Source: Vicia villosa (lineage: Eukaryota; Streptophyta; Magnoliopsida; Fabales; Fabaceae). Taken from it: 64,000 nucleotides of DNA. The notes under the pieces are model-generated. The model was given only the letters and a program-made list of their open reading frames with translations. It had not been told where the DNA came from and made no database searches. Below, one piece after another: positions 23,540 through 36,480 of the stretch (position 1 is its first letter; each line of letters starts with the position of its first letter). The position numbers and the translations under genes were made by a program. The DNA lies in assembly GCF_029867415.1 (NCBI RefSeq), contig NC_081186.1, positions 12,098,930 to 12,162,929 on the forward strand, given 5' to 3'.

Positions 23540-24273
23540 GTCCAAGTGGACAAAAGGAAGATGACGGAAACATTAACAATGCGTCCAAATGGACAAAGAA
23601 AAAATAGCGGAAGCATAAATAATATGTCCAAATGGACAAAGAGAAAATAGCGGAAACATAAATAATATGTCCAAATGGACAAAGAAAAATAGCGGAAACA
23701 TAAATAATATGTCCAAATGGACAAAGAAAAAATAGCGGAAACATAAATAATATGTCCAAATGGATAAAGAAAAAATAGCAGAAATATAAATAATATCTCC
23801 AAATGGACAAAGAAAAAATAGCAGAAATATAAATAATATGTCCAAATGGACAAAGAAAAAATAGCAGAAATATAAATAATATATCCAAATGGACAAAGGA
23901 AAAATAGAAGAAATATAAATAATATGTCCAAATGGACAAAGAAAAAATAGCAGAAATATAAATAATATGTCCAAATGGACAAAGAAAAAAAAATGACAGA
24001 AACATAAATAATATGTCCAAATGGACAAAGAAAAAAATGACAGAAACATAAATAATATGTCCAAATGGACAAAGAAAAAATAACAGAAACATAGATAATA
24101 TGTCCAAATGGACAAAGAAAAAATAACAGAAACATAAATAATATGTCCAAATGGACAAAGAAAAAATAACAGAAACATAAATAATATGTCCAAATGGACA
24201 AAGAAAAAATGACAGAAACATAAATAATATGTCCAAATGGACAAAGAGAAAATAACAGAAACATAAATAATAT
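23540..24273 (-). repeat. LTR B copy 1: 43-bp minisatellite, about 17 units
   Basis: The unit begins GTCCAAATGGACAAAG, a near palindrome GTCCA-AA-TGGAC, then an A-rich stretch. Measured spacings are 43, 43, 42 and 43 bp. All three minus-strand (sense) frames are open for 220-265 codons because the unit lacks stops in that direction and is 1 mod 3 in length. The predicted peptides are repetitive and hydrophobic (SLSIWTYYLCFCYFF type) and I do not call them genes. Confidence 0.93.
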
Positions 24274-25240
24274 GAATGATAAAATAAAGTATAAAGCAAG
24301 AAATATAAAGAACAATATAATAAAATGCGGAATATAAAGTTAATTGTTAGTATGTTAGCACGCGAATCATCTTAAAGCTAGTTAAGTATATCCACGATGT
24401 TAGTGAAGATTGATGGTGAGTGAATGATGATCTCGGATTTAATGTTAATGAAAATTTATCAGAAGCTTGATAGAATCATAGCGACTACACGATAAATTTC
24501 CAAAAGTCTTAAATCAACTGCATACAATCTCTGCCATATTTGATCTTTTATTCTGATTCGGGACAAAGGAAAAAGATAAGAAATAATATCAAATAATATA
24601 CAAAAATAAATATAAAACAAATTAAACTTAATTCATTCTTTTTGTGATTTTTTTGGAATTGATTTTAAGTTAATTAACAAGCTAATTAAACAAATAATTA
24701 TACAAATAATTAAACTTAACAAGAAAAATATTATTTTATATGTCAAAAATTAGATTATAAAAAATATAAACCTAAATCTAAAAGGAAAATATTTTTGGAG
24801 TTTTTTGATTGGTTGAAAATAATTAAAAAAAGCAATATTTACATAATTACTAATTAATTAAGCAAAACAAATTAATTATGAAAAGAAATAAAATATTTTT
24901 ATGTTAAAAATTAAATAAACATTTTATCAACTTAAAACTAAAATTAAAACATTTTTTTTGAGAAATTGAAAATATGCATAAATATGGAGTTTTTAATTCA
25001 TGAACTCCTAACACTACTACATATTAAAAATTACATTGTACTTACTCTATGATGTCCCAAGAGTGGAATAGAGTGATTGAAATTGATTGAAAGTGGCTAT
25101 TTGAATGAGCTTTGATTTTTACAAGTTTCTTGAAACTTTTGCAAAAAATATAAACTTAAGCTATGACTTTGTGGTGATTGTTGTTGTTCTTTGTGTTCCT
25201 CTCCCTTTTTTTCCTCTTTTTGAATGAAGAAAATGAAGTT

Positions 25241-25250
25241 CTATTTATAG
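25241..25250 (-). promoter_or_regulatory. LTR B: TATA box (copy 1; copies 33967-33976, 42695-42704)
   Basis: Minus strand CTATAAATAG, followed downstream by a low-complexity A/C-rich leader typical of plant retrotransposon transcripts. It would put the RNA start near 25215, giving a U3 of about 2.5 kb and placing the minisatellite in the transcript. A second minus-strand TATAAATA near 27132-27141 is an alternative. Confidence 0.5.
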
Positions 25251-27756
25251 GCAAATGATTTGATATGGAAGCCTTGCAAGTTGGAATTGTCATGATTAAT
25301 TTTGTGGAAAAAGAATGGAATATTCGTTCAATGAGTGCATTTCTTTAACCATGGTTAAAACACTCAAGTGTTATTCTCTTCAATCTTGCAATAATATCTT
25401 TAAGCATCTTGAATTGGTCTTGATTGGCAACCATAAGCATCTTTGATAATATCTTTGAATTATCTCACTTTAATTAAACTTTAAATGAATAAAATTTAAT
25501 TAAAATGAAATAAAAATGTCATGAATCATGGATATGTTGTGAATATCTTTAAACATATGAGAATCAAGATTGAATCACAAAAGAATTGGCCTCTTTGAAA
25601 AAAAATCAAATTTTGGTCATTACTTGTTTCATGCATTTTTCCAAAAAAGGTCAACTTCATCAAGGCATATCTCCCTCAATTTTGATCCTATGAAAGTGTT
25701 CTTGTACTTTTTAGAAAGCCCAAGATGTCCTCTACAAGACACTTTGGAAGCGTTTTTGCATTTGGAGAAGTTATCTTGATGATATGGGCTTTGACAAAAA
25801 ATTGCTTTTTGTTGACTTTGAAAATGACCTGTAATGTTTTGGCTTATATCTCTTAGGCGGAAGCATTTCTTGACCTTGGTCCCAACATCAAAGTTGTAGA
25901 GAATTGAATTTCCTTGAGAATGAGCTTTGGTTGGAATTTTTCTGATAAATTATGAGAGAGTTATGGTCGGTCAAAGTTCAGTTGACTTTTAGGTAAAAAA
26001 CTCTAATTTTGCAATTGAGTTTTGTCAATTTCTGAACTTTTCTTGATGAATTATGATCAACCATTGATCACATGATGAATCTTTTGACAAAATATGGATG
26101 TTGACAAAAAATTGCATTTTTGACTGTCTGTTGACTTTTTGGTCAAACTGGTCGTCTGTTGACTGTTTGAGCTGTTGACTGTGCGTCTGAGCGAATCGAA
26201 GTTTGAAAATTTGCCTGGTGGTACATTGAGACATATGGAGATCCATGAAATCCATTTGAGGTCTCAAAAACTCGTTCTCCTGAAAAAAATAAAAACCCTA
26301 GTTAGGGACTGTTTGTGTAGGAGACAGTTAGGCGTACCTGATTTCTATGTAGTGTTGAGTCTTTGTTGATCACGTGATTATCATAAGACTTCTAGAACGA
26401 AAATCTTGGAAATTTGAAGTGCGAAAGATTGATTTGACTGATGGTACAAACACGAAGAGTTGTGCTGATAGCGGGTTTGACTGGTAACTGGTTGTCCGGG
26501 TATTAACGTAACAGTTAAAGTGAAAATTCAACAGTTAAAGTTAATTTTTTTCTTTTTTTTTTTTTTTTTGTGTTAATGGTGAAAAATTATTTACATGGTT
26601 TGTTCGAAAAACACAAACATAATAAATAAATAAAATATACTGTACGCGAACAAAATTACCGATACTAACCTTAAAAAATATTTAATGCACAGAAAAAATA
26701 AATACTTAACTGGCAGAAAACACACAAAATATTATCTGGATAATTGAACTACAGTACGACAGATAGTACGACATTTAATACTGACAGTACAAATATTACA
26801 TAACATAATGAACAGTACGACAAACAAACGGTACATTATTTGAGAACAAAAGATACGACAAACTTTAAAAATGACGATTAAAAACCCATGCTATAAATAG
26901 CAACATATAGATGATCGGGAGTGTAAGCAACGCAGGTCCGCATTTTTCAGGACTATGCAGACAGAAAAAGGACATGATCACCACCAAAACAGTGATGACC
27001 ATAAGAAAACACGTATCCATCCACTTTGCCATTTTTGCCGGGGAAGAAGAGAAAATAATTATGAGATAGTGTGATAGAAATTTGGGAGATGAGTGAAATT
27101 TGATGTGAGAATTTATGGAAAAAATGAGGAGTATTTATAGAGTGAAAAGAGAGAGATAGAGACGTTGGGAATGGAATGGTACCGTTTGAATAGTAGTAGG
27201 ATTTGGAGAAAAAAAAGTATGGTAGGTTTTTGAAAAGAAAAGGGGTATAGAATAAAGCTAGGATTTGATTTGAAAGAAAAAGATTTGAAAAGAAAGGAAG
27301 ATATTTGAAAAGAAAAAAATAATAATATAGTATAAAAATAAAAATTTGTGGGAAATAAAACCAATAATAATTTAATTGTTACCGGTATAATCTGAAACCC
27401 GGACTCCGCGCCTGCAAATTTTAATTCTGTACCAACTGCGTCAGCATCATTTATCTGAAAATAAATCTCAAATAAACAGTGTATGAAGTGATAAACAGTA
27501 TTTGGCGTTTATGTAAGAAAAAATTTAACAGCGAACCAAAATACTGTATAAAAAATTCTAAAAATTGAGTATTCATAAAATCAGGATATTTATGAAATAA
27601 AAATCCAAGATTGTATAAAACTCCAAATTTTTAGACAGAAGTCTGTTGACTTCTTTTTGAAAAAAAAGAACGCGGGCGAATTTTGGGGTATAACAATAAT
27701 GATCATAACACTTAGAAAATGATGGGATCTCAGAGGTCAAAAATTGGGGTGCAACA

Positions 27757-27772
27757 GATGCCCCTATTTAAG
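27757..27772 (-). promoter_or_regulatory. Element B: polypurine tract region (also 36481-36496, 45211-45226)
   Basis: Minus strand CTTAAATAGGGGCATC abuts the LTR start TGTTGCACC. It has the same layout as in A and C. Confidence 0.75.
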
Positions 27773-28029
27773 TTTCTTCTATCCGAAGATGTGAAGATTG
27801 GATGTCTTCGTTTCGACGTGATTGAAGAGACTTAAATATATATATAAAAACACAATTTTTGAACCTGAGATGCAATGTAATGCTTATGATTATGAATGCA
27901 TATGATTTCCACGAGATGGAAACAGGACACCACAGGGGATAAGTAAACAGACTCCGTTGGGGAAAAGGTATGCGTCATCCAGGAATAGAATCGGACTTCA
28001 CAAAAGAAAGAAACAGTCAACAGAAGCTT

Positions 28030-28520
28030 TCAAGAGTAAAACGTGAAAGGAACTTTGGACAGGAAATCAACAGAGACGTTCAGAAGAAAAAAAAAATCTC
28101 TGGAACCCACATCAGAAATAATTCAAGAGTAAAACATGAATGAATTTGGAAAGGAGTATAAATTGACAGAGGCATTCAAAAGTAAAACATGATTGAACAT
28201 CATCACAGGCAATCAAGACTAAAACATGATTGAATAGTATCAAAAGCAATCAAGAGTAAACCATGATTGGATAACATCACAGGCAATCAAGACTAAAACA
28301 TGATTGAATAGTATCAAAAGCAATCAAGAGTAAACCATGATTGGATAATATCAAAGGCCATCAAGAGTAAAACATGATTGAATATCATCAAAGACAATCC
28401 AGAGTAAAACATGATTGGGACACCAACCGAGAGTAAAGCACGATCAAACAACATCAAGAGTAAAACATGATTGAATATAAATAAAGATCAATCAAGAGTA
28501 AAGCGTGATTGAATAATATT
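28030..28520 (-). repeat. Element B internal unit 1: about 40-bp tandem repeats near the PPT
   Basis: About 11 units built on ATCAAGAGTAAAACATGATT with variable linkers. The same array is at 36750-37250 and 45490-45975. A PBS-complementary motif pair (ACAGGGGATAAG, CTCCGTTGGGGAA) lies at 27934-27965. Confidence 0.85.
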
Positions 28521-29309
28521 AAAGGTCAATTCCAAGTAAGTTGGACTTTGATCTCAAGGTAAGATGTTGAAAACAACAAGACTTGTAAAAATATAAATGA
28601 GCATGAATTTGTTTCTATGCATGATGTTGAATTTTTTTCTATCCATGATGAATGCTCAATGCAATGTAGTTATTTATGACAACTGGGATTGACTCTTTTG
28701 TGAGGCAAGATTGGAGCTTTGATTCCTCAACACGGAAATTCTACCAACTCTGCTTCGGAAGATGCTTGAATAAACTTCTTGTCACACTGATAACTGTATT
28801 AAACAAATGATCCTTTGAGAAGAACTGATAAACTATGCTTGAGGATTGCTGAAGAAGATTGCCCCTGATTGAATAATTGTTACAAGTTAACTGATCATGG
28901 CTTCAGTTGAACTATGTTGGGGATGAACTGGTCACGGATTCAACTCTTGAAATGAATGTTGGGAAGACTTGCCATAGTATACATCTTGAAGAGGGTATTC
29001 TGATCAACAAATCTTGATTAAACATATGAACAACAGGATCTTGAAGTAACGTGCCCCTGATAGGATCATTGACCAAGTTTCTCGACTGTTTGAACTTCCT
29101 AGAAGATGAGTGCTTACTTGCAAATAAAATGTTCATTCAAGAATGGTAATTTTAATGCAATGCTCAAAACATATTTTTGAAATCAAAGTCACTTTGTAAA
29201 GAAAATGGAATCACTGTTCAAAACATAAAGGTTAAAACAATCAACGTGAAAGATAAAGCAAAGATATGGTATCAACATAAATGATTGGTAAATCTCTTGG
29301 AAGTCAGCT
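28521..29309 (-). other. Element B internal unit 1: non-coding
   Basis: No frame with family landmarks. It includes the sequence where the truncated third unit breaks (AAGTAAGTTGG near 28543). The equivalent in unit 2 is 37250-38035. Confidence 0.5.
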
Positions 29310-30170
29310 TACGCAACCTTGTTGTAGTATGCTTTCAAAATAAACCTTGCTTCAATTAGGGCTTTTGAAGGTTGTAACGTGGTCAGGTTCACGGTTTAAA
29401 AAAAACAAAAGGTATAAGGCTCAAAATTTTTGTAACCCACCCCATCTTCGTGATGATCTTCAATCCTAAACTCAGTTAATTCAAAATATGCATTCAGGTT
29501 CCAAGAGACTTCTGCAATTTTATCTGTTGTGATGATGATAGTTCACAAGCTAAGAAAACTTAGTGATGGCACTCACTTCTTCCTTTTGATAGTCACAACA
29601 TTTTGTGGTTCAAGAATTTATTGACTTATCTCTATTTTCTTTCTTTTGATATCCCTAACTTTTGCCTGAACTGTTTATTTTGAACTTACAGTCAGCGGGA
29701 TGCCTTAATTTTTGCCTAAGTCATTTTTGATTTTGACTTAGCAGGCTTTTCGTCGATTTTCTTTTTTGATACTTTTTTTCCTGAAAGATAGTGACTACCT
29801 TGCTTAATGATTATAATGAACCATCATCGACTTTTGCTCGGCGTCTCCAACATTTCTTTGATGTAAGCGGAGGAAAGCTTGTGATTAAAATACTTGTTAA
29901 AAGGTGCATTGAATGATTCTCTTAAAATAGAATGCACAACCAAATCAACTGGGAACTACCCTGCCCCGGGTTAAAATGTGGGTTATTTCGTACAGAAAGA
30001 AACACCAACTTCTAGGCTCAAAGGGGTTGACAAGGGATTAACTTCCTTATTTCTCCAGTGTATGGGAATTGAAACAATGCCTGTACATCGTCAGCAAATT
30101 TTTATTTGAAAGCATACATTTCAACAACCTGGGTATTTCGTTATCATCATCCTCCCTCCAATCTTTGCAT
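29310..30170 (-). other. Conserved non-coding block, B unit 1 (unit 2: about 38036-38895)
   Basis: Shares long matches with A (about 47655-48520) and C (about 57095-58120). Examples are GGTTGTAACGTGGYCAGGTTC, CAGCGGGATGCCTTAATTTT, GGCTCAAAGGGGTTGACAAG and GAAACAATGCCTGTACATCG. Indels of all lengths between families argue against protein coding. Confidence 0.75.
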
Positions 30171-30370
30171 AAAACACAAGTTTGATAGAGAAAGCAAAAT
30201 AGAATTTTTTTTTTTGTAAAAGAAGCATAAACATAGACATAGTAGATGAAAATGAATTCAAACATGCGATGCTCATTTCATTAAAACTAACATTCAGGAA
30301 TAAATAAAGTTTAAAAGCAAACAATACAACTGAGGAAATGAAAACAGTAAGGAAACATGGCCTAGTGGCT

Positions 30371-30712
30371 AATCAATGACGAGGATGAGTTGTCCTGCCT
30401 TGATACACTGGCTTTAGGGAGATAATTGTCTCTGACCCGTTTTCAGCCATTCTGATTCGGCAAAGGATTAGTGACAACATTGGGACCAACATTCTTAAAA
30501 GATAACATCTTTGATCTAATCAACTCTTAAACTATGTCCTTCAAAGGGAAACATCTTTCTAAATCATGGCCCACTGCCCCTTGATGGAAAGGACAATGAA
30601 GATCAGACCTAAAACCTTCTGGAAGAGGATTCCGAGGAGGAGGAATCAACTTGATGGTAGACAGACAACTTCGAAGATGGAGACAGACAAGGATAAGTTT
30701 CTTGGGTAACAT
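30371..30712 (-). pseudogene. Element B unit 1: gag zinc-module remnant
   Basis: Minus strand GFRSDLHCPFHQGAVGHDLE then RCFPLKDIV, a stop at 30527-30529, then ELIRSKMLSFKNVGPNV in the same frame to a stop near 30371. CPFHQGAVGHDLERC fits the CX2HX5HX4C pattern of F Gag (CPYHQGVPGHNIENC), and the downstream text also matches F Gag. It is a single module without capsid. The start is uncertain; the Met at 30712 follows a non-homologous segment. Confidence 0.75.
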
Positions 30713-31653
30713 GGATGTATGTATGCAAATGATGCAATTGTTGTTTATATTATTTGAGTTTCAAAGAACTTAAGATATTAATTTGCAAACATTCAAGCAT
30801 TGGATTAAAGCATTGATCAAGTTATCATCAAAATCAATCATCCATTTTGGTGGATTAGAGTTTTCACCCCATCAACACCCAAGATCCATTGAGTTTGATG
30901 AAACTTACGATGTTTACAAAAAAAGACCTCTGAGTTCATTGGAAATCAAAGGAAAAGATTTTTATGAATGTATGAGTGCATGAATGCCACATATACAGAA
31001 ATGGTAACACAAACATGGTGCACATAAGGTAGGTTCCAAAGTTCAACGTCACGAGCATGTGGTCAAAGAACCAAATATGGGATAGTACTAGGGTTAATCA
31101 CCTGCACAACATGTTCTACTGATACGTCAGAGTCCACATTCTTCTTTCGGATATTATCGGCGCTTGCACAATTGAACTTGTGAGCTAATAATATTCTTAA
31201 GAAAAACTCGTCTGCGTGTGATTCTCCGCATGACAACTAATCCAAGTCTACACCTGAATAGTTTCTGCGCCGCAACCTAATAAGGCCAGGATGGGTTGGG
31301 GTTCTACGGCCAACTCAGCTTCTACAGTTCAATGAAAGCGATAATGTCTTCGCTACGAAACATGCTAAACATATATTACCAACAAGGAACCTCCACTGAG
31401 CGGAAGGATTCTCATGCCAGCTTTTTAAGGACTGAACTCCTTGTATGCCATACATGACTATACCCTCCACCTAATTCTTATGTGTACTTAATCCGGGTTA
31501 GGATTTGTCCATAATGTATCACTTGTAACAGAACCACACATATATCCAGAATAGCAAAAAAACACAAAATAAACAAAATAAACAAGTATAAGCAAATATT
31601 AAAGTGATATAAAACTCTAAGGTAACCCCTCTTTTAAAAAAAGATTTTTCAAG
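30713..31653 (-). other. Element B unit 1: leader between PBS and gag remnant
   Basis: No reading frame of note. It shares AGGCCAGGATGGGTT (31287-31301) and a CCGGGTTAGGATTTGTCC-like stretch (about 31492) with the A leader (52026, 52231), so parts of the leader are conserved between families. Confidence 0.6.
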
Positions 31654-31671
31654 TCCCCAGCAGAGTCGCCA
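31654..31671 (-). promoter_or_regulatory. Element B unit 1: primer-binding site
   Basis: Minus strand TGGCGACTCTGCTGGGGA, 4 nt (GAAC on the minus strand) after the LTR end at 31676. From the literature as I recall it, Ogre PBSs are complementary to a tRNA-Arg 3' end. Confidence 0.92.
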
Positions 31672-31675
31672 GTTC

Positions 31676-34600
31676 TGTAAACTCGGTTTTTTTAGGCGAA
31701 CTGACTCCTTGCTCTCTTTTTTTTATTATTTTATATTTTTGCAAGAGTCGCCACCGACTTTTATTTTATCCAACATTTAGGAAAGGCATAAAAGAACAGG
31801 AAAAACCTTTTGACAGATTTTGGGTTCGGGGGGTTGGTTATACAAAGGGAAGGTTTTAAGCACCCTTTGTATCCATGGTTATCCATGGGCTCTTAATTGC
31901 TTAGCTCACTTTTTAAATGCTTTATTGATTTGAAAATAGAAGAAGTGAAGATGGACAATAAGTCACATAGGTCTCTGAAGAGTTTCACCGGGAATAATGC
32001 CCTTCAAATACCAGATGAAAGTTTTGAAAATAGATGAGAAGTTTTGAAAATACGTTGTTTGAAAATGAAAGTATTTGAGCAAGCAATTAGGATTTATCTA
32101 CTCTCAATTTATAAGATCTTTTCTATGCATTTAATACTTTTCTTAAATGATGGTATGATTAAAAAAAAGTAATAAGAGGGAAAACCATAGAGGTGCAAAT
32201 GTGCAAAGTGCTTTTTTTTTTAAGTTTTATCTTGATTATTATTGTTTTAGCTTAAAGGTAAAAATATGGTCCAAGTGGACAAAAGGAAGATGACGGAAAC
32301 ATTAACAATGCGTCCAAATGGACAAAGAAAAAATAGCGGAAGCATAAATAATATGTCCAAATGGACAAAGAGAAAATAGCGGAAACATAAATAATATGTC
32401 CAAATGGACAAAGAAAAATAGCGGAAACATAAATAATATGTCCAAATGGACAAAGAAAAAATAGCGGAAACATAAATAATATGTCCAAATGGATAAAGAA
32501 AAAATAGCAGAAATATAAATAATATCTCCAAATGGACAAAGAAAAAATAGCAGAAATATAAATAATATGTCCAAATGGACAAAGAAAAAATAGCAGAAAT
32601 ATAAATAATATATCCAAATGGACAAAGGAAAAATAGCAGAAATATAAATAATATGTCCAAATGGACAAAGAAAAAATAGCAGAAATATAAATAATATATC
32701 CAAATGGACAAAGAAAAAAAAATGACAGAAACATAAATAATATGTCCAAATGGACAAAGAAAAAATGACAGAAACATAAATAATATGTCCAAATGGACAA
32801 AGAAAAAATAACAGAAACATAGATAATATGTCCAAATGGACAAAGAAAAAATAACAGAAACATAAATAATATGTCCAAATGGACAAAGAAAAAATAACAG
32901 AAACATAAATAATATGTCCAAATGGACAAAGAAAAAATGACAGAAACATAAATAATATGTCCAAATGGACAAAGAGAAAATAACAGAAACATAAGAATAT
33001 GAATGATAAAATAAAGTATAAAGCAAGAAATATAAAGAACAATATAATAAAATGCGGAATTTAAAGTTAATTGTTAGTATGTTAGCACGCGAATCATCTT
33101 AAAGCTAGTTAAGTATATCCACGATGTTAGTGAAGATTGATGGTGAGTGAATGATGATCTCGGATTTAATGTTAATGAAAAAGTATCAGAAGCTTGATAG
33201 AATCATAGCGACTACACGATAAATTTCCAAAAGCCTTAAATCAACTGCATACAATCTCTGCCATATTTGATCTTTTATTCTGATTCGGGACAAAGGAAAA
33301 AGATAAGAAATAATATCAAATAATATACAAAAATAAATATAAAACAAATTAAACTTAATTCATTCTTTTTGTGATTTTTTTGGAATTGATTTTAAGTTAA
33401 TTAACAAGCTAATTAAACAAATAATTATACAAATAATTAAACTTAACAAGAAAAATATTATTTTATATGTCAAAAATTAGATTATAAAAAATATAAACCT
33501 AAATCTAAAAGGAAAATATTTTTGGAGTTTTTTGATTGGTTGAAAATAATTAAAAAAAGCAATATTTACATAATTACTAATTAATTAAGCAAAACAAATT
33601 AATTATGAAAAGAAATAAAATATTTTTATGTTAAAAATTAAATAAACATTTTATCAACTTAAAACTAAAATTAAAACATTTTTTTGAGAAATTGAAAATA
33701 TGCATAAATATGGAGTTTTTAATTCATGAACTCCTAACACTACTACATATTAAAAATTACATTGTACTTACTCTATGATGTCCCAAGAGTGGAATAGAGT
33801 GATTGAAATTGATTGAAAGTGGCTATTTGAATGAGCTTTGATTTTTACAAGTTTCTTGAAACTTTTGCAAAAAATATAAACTTAAGCTATGACTTTGTGG
33901 TGATTGTTGTTGTTCTTTGTGTTCCTCTCCCTTTTTTTCCTCTTTTTGAATGAAGAAAATGAAGTTCTATTTATAGGCAAATGATTTGATATGGAAGCCT
34001 TGCAAGTTGGAATTGTCATGATTAATTTTGTGGAAAAAGAATGGAATATTCTTTCAATGAGTGCATTTCTTTAACCATGGTTAAAACACTCAAGTGTTAT
34101 TCTCTTCAATCTTGCAATAATATCTTTAAGCATCTTGAATTGGTCTTGATTGGCAACCATAAGCATCTTTGATAATATCTTTGAATTATCTCACTTTAAT
34201 TAAACTTTAAATGAATAAAATTTAATTAAAATGAAATAAAAATGTCATGAATCATGGATATGTTGTGAATATCTTTAAACATATGAGAATCAAGATTGAA
34301 TCACAAAAGAATTGGCCTCTTTGAAAAAAAATCAAATTTTGGTCATTACTTGTTTCATGCATTTTTCCAAAAAAGGTCAACTTCATCAAGGCATATCTCC
34401 CTCAATTTTGATCCTATGAAAGTGTTCTTGTACTTTTTAGAAAGCCCAAGATGTCCTCTACAAGCCACTTTGGAAGCGTTTTTGCATTTGGAGAAGTTAT
34501 CTTGATGATATGGGCTTTGACAAAAAATTGCTTTTTGTTGACTTTGAAAATGACCTGTAATGTTTTGGCTTATATCTCTTAGGCGGAAGCATTTCTTGAC

Positions 34601-36480
34601 CTTGGTCCCAACATCAAAGTTGTAGAGAATTGAATTTCCTTGAGAATGAGCTTTGGTTGGAATTTTTCTGATAAATTATGAGAGAGTTATGGTCGGTCAA
34701 AGTTCAGTTGACTTTTAGGTAAAAAACTCTAATTTTGCAATTGAGTTTTGTCAATTTCTGAACTTTTCTTGATGAATTATGATCAACCATTGATCACATG
34801 ATGAATCTTTTGACAAAATATGGATGTTGACAAAAAATTGCATTTTTGACTGTCTGTTGACTTTTTGGTCAAACTGGTCGTCTGTTGACTGTTTGAGCTG
34901 TTGACTGTGCGTCTGAGCGAATCGAAGTTTGAAAATTTGCCTGGTGGTACTTTGAGACATATGGAGATCCATGAAATCCATTTGAGGTCTCAAAAACTCG
35001 TTCTCCTGAAAAAAATAAAAACCCTAGTTAGGGACTGTTTGTGTAGGAGACAGTTAGGCGTACCTGATTTCTATGCAGTGTTGAGTCTTTGTTGATCACG
35101 TGATTATCATAAGACTTCTAGAACGAAAATCTTGGAAATTTGAAGTGCGAAAGATTGATTTGACTGATGGTACAAACACGAAGAATTGTGCTGATAGCGG
35201 GTTTGACTGGTAACTGGTTGTCCGGGTATTAACGTAACAGTTAAAGTGAAAATTCAACAGTTAAAGTTAATTTTTTTCTTTTTTTGTTTTTTTTTGTGTT
35301 AATGGTGAAAAATTATTTACATGGTTTGTTCGAAAAACACAAACATAATAAATAAATAAAATATACTGTACGCGAACGAAATTACCGATACTAACCTTAA
35401 AAAATATTTAATGCACAGAAAAAATAAATACTTAACTGGCAGAAAACACACAAAATATTATCTGGATAATTGAACTACAGTACGACAGATAGTACGACAT
35501 TTAATACTGACAGTACAAATATTACATAACATAATGAACAGTACGACAAACAAACGGTACATTATTTGAGAACAAAAGATACGACAAACTTTAAAAATGA
35601 CGATTAAAAACCCATGCTATAAATAGCAACATATAGATGATCGGGAGTGTAAGCAACGCAGGTCCGCATTTTTCAGGACTATGCAGACAGAAAAAGGACA
35701 TGATCACCACCAAAACAGTGATGACCATAAGAAAACACGTATCCATCCACTTTGCCATTTTTGCCGGGGAAGAAGAGAAAATAATTATGAGATAGTGTGA
35801 TAGAAATTTGGGAGATGAGTGAAATTTGATGTGAGAATTTATGGAAAAAATGAGGAGTATTTATAGAGTGAAAAGAGAGAGATAGAGACGTTGGGAATGG
35901 AATGGTACCGTTTGAATAGTAGTAGGATTTGGAAAAAAAAGTATGGTAGGTTTTTGAAAAGAAAAGGGGTATAGAATAAAGCTAGGATTTGATTTGAAAG
36001 AAAGAGATTTGAAAAGAAAGGAAGATATTTGAAAAGAAAAAAATAATAATATAGTATAAAAATAAAAATTTGTGGGAAATAAAACCAATAATAATTTAAT
36101 TGTTACCGGTATAATCTGAAACCCGGACTCCGCGCCTGCAAATTTTAATTCTGTACCAACTGCGTCAGCATCATTTATCTGAAAATAAATCTCAAATAAA
36201 CAGTGTATGAAGTGATAAACAGTATTTGGCGTTTATGTAAGAAAAAATTTAACAGCGAACCAAAATACTGTATAAAAAATTCTAAAAATTGAGTATTCAT
36301 AAAATCAAGATATTTATGAAATAAAAATCCAAGATTGTATAAAACTCCAAATTTTTAGACAGAAGTCTGTTGACTTCTTTTTGAAAAAAAAGAACGCGGG
36401 CGAATTTTGGGGTATAACAATAATGATCATAACACTTAGAAAATGATGGGATCTCAGAGGTCAAAAATTGGGGTGCAACA
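31676..36480 (-). mobile_element. Element B: LTR copy 2 (5' LTR of unit 1, 3' LTR of unit 2), 4,805 bp
   Basis: Nearly identical to copy 1, with the minisatellite at about 32270-32995. It shares several bases with copy 3 against copy 1 (31949, 34052, 34462) but has private differences near 33060, 33180 and 33234. The flanking PBS on the left and PPT on the right show it is shared by two units. Confidence 0.95.

Larger units (their letters stand above)
22946..27756 (-). mobile_element. Element B: LTR copy 1 (3' LTR of unit 1), 4,811 bp
   Basis: Minus strand TGTTGCACCCCAATTTTTGA start at 27756, end GAGTTTACA at 22946. It has the PBS-like decamer at 23015-23024, a 43-bp minisatellite (23540-24273), and a TATA-like CTATAAATAG at 25241-25250 with an A-rich CAACAACAATC leader downstream. 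It differs from copies 2 and 3 by scattered single bases (for example 23222 and 25736). Confidence 0.95.

Noticed and set aside
23518..24315. Overlapping 223-265-codon minus-strand frames, repeated in three places
   Set aside because: They are translations of a 43-bp minisatellite in all three frames; no gene signals.
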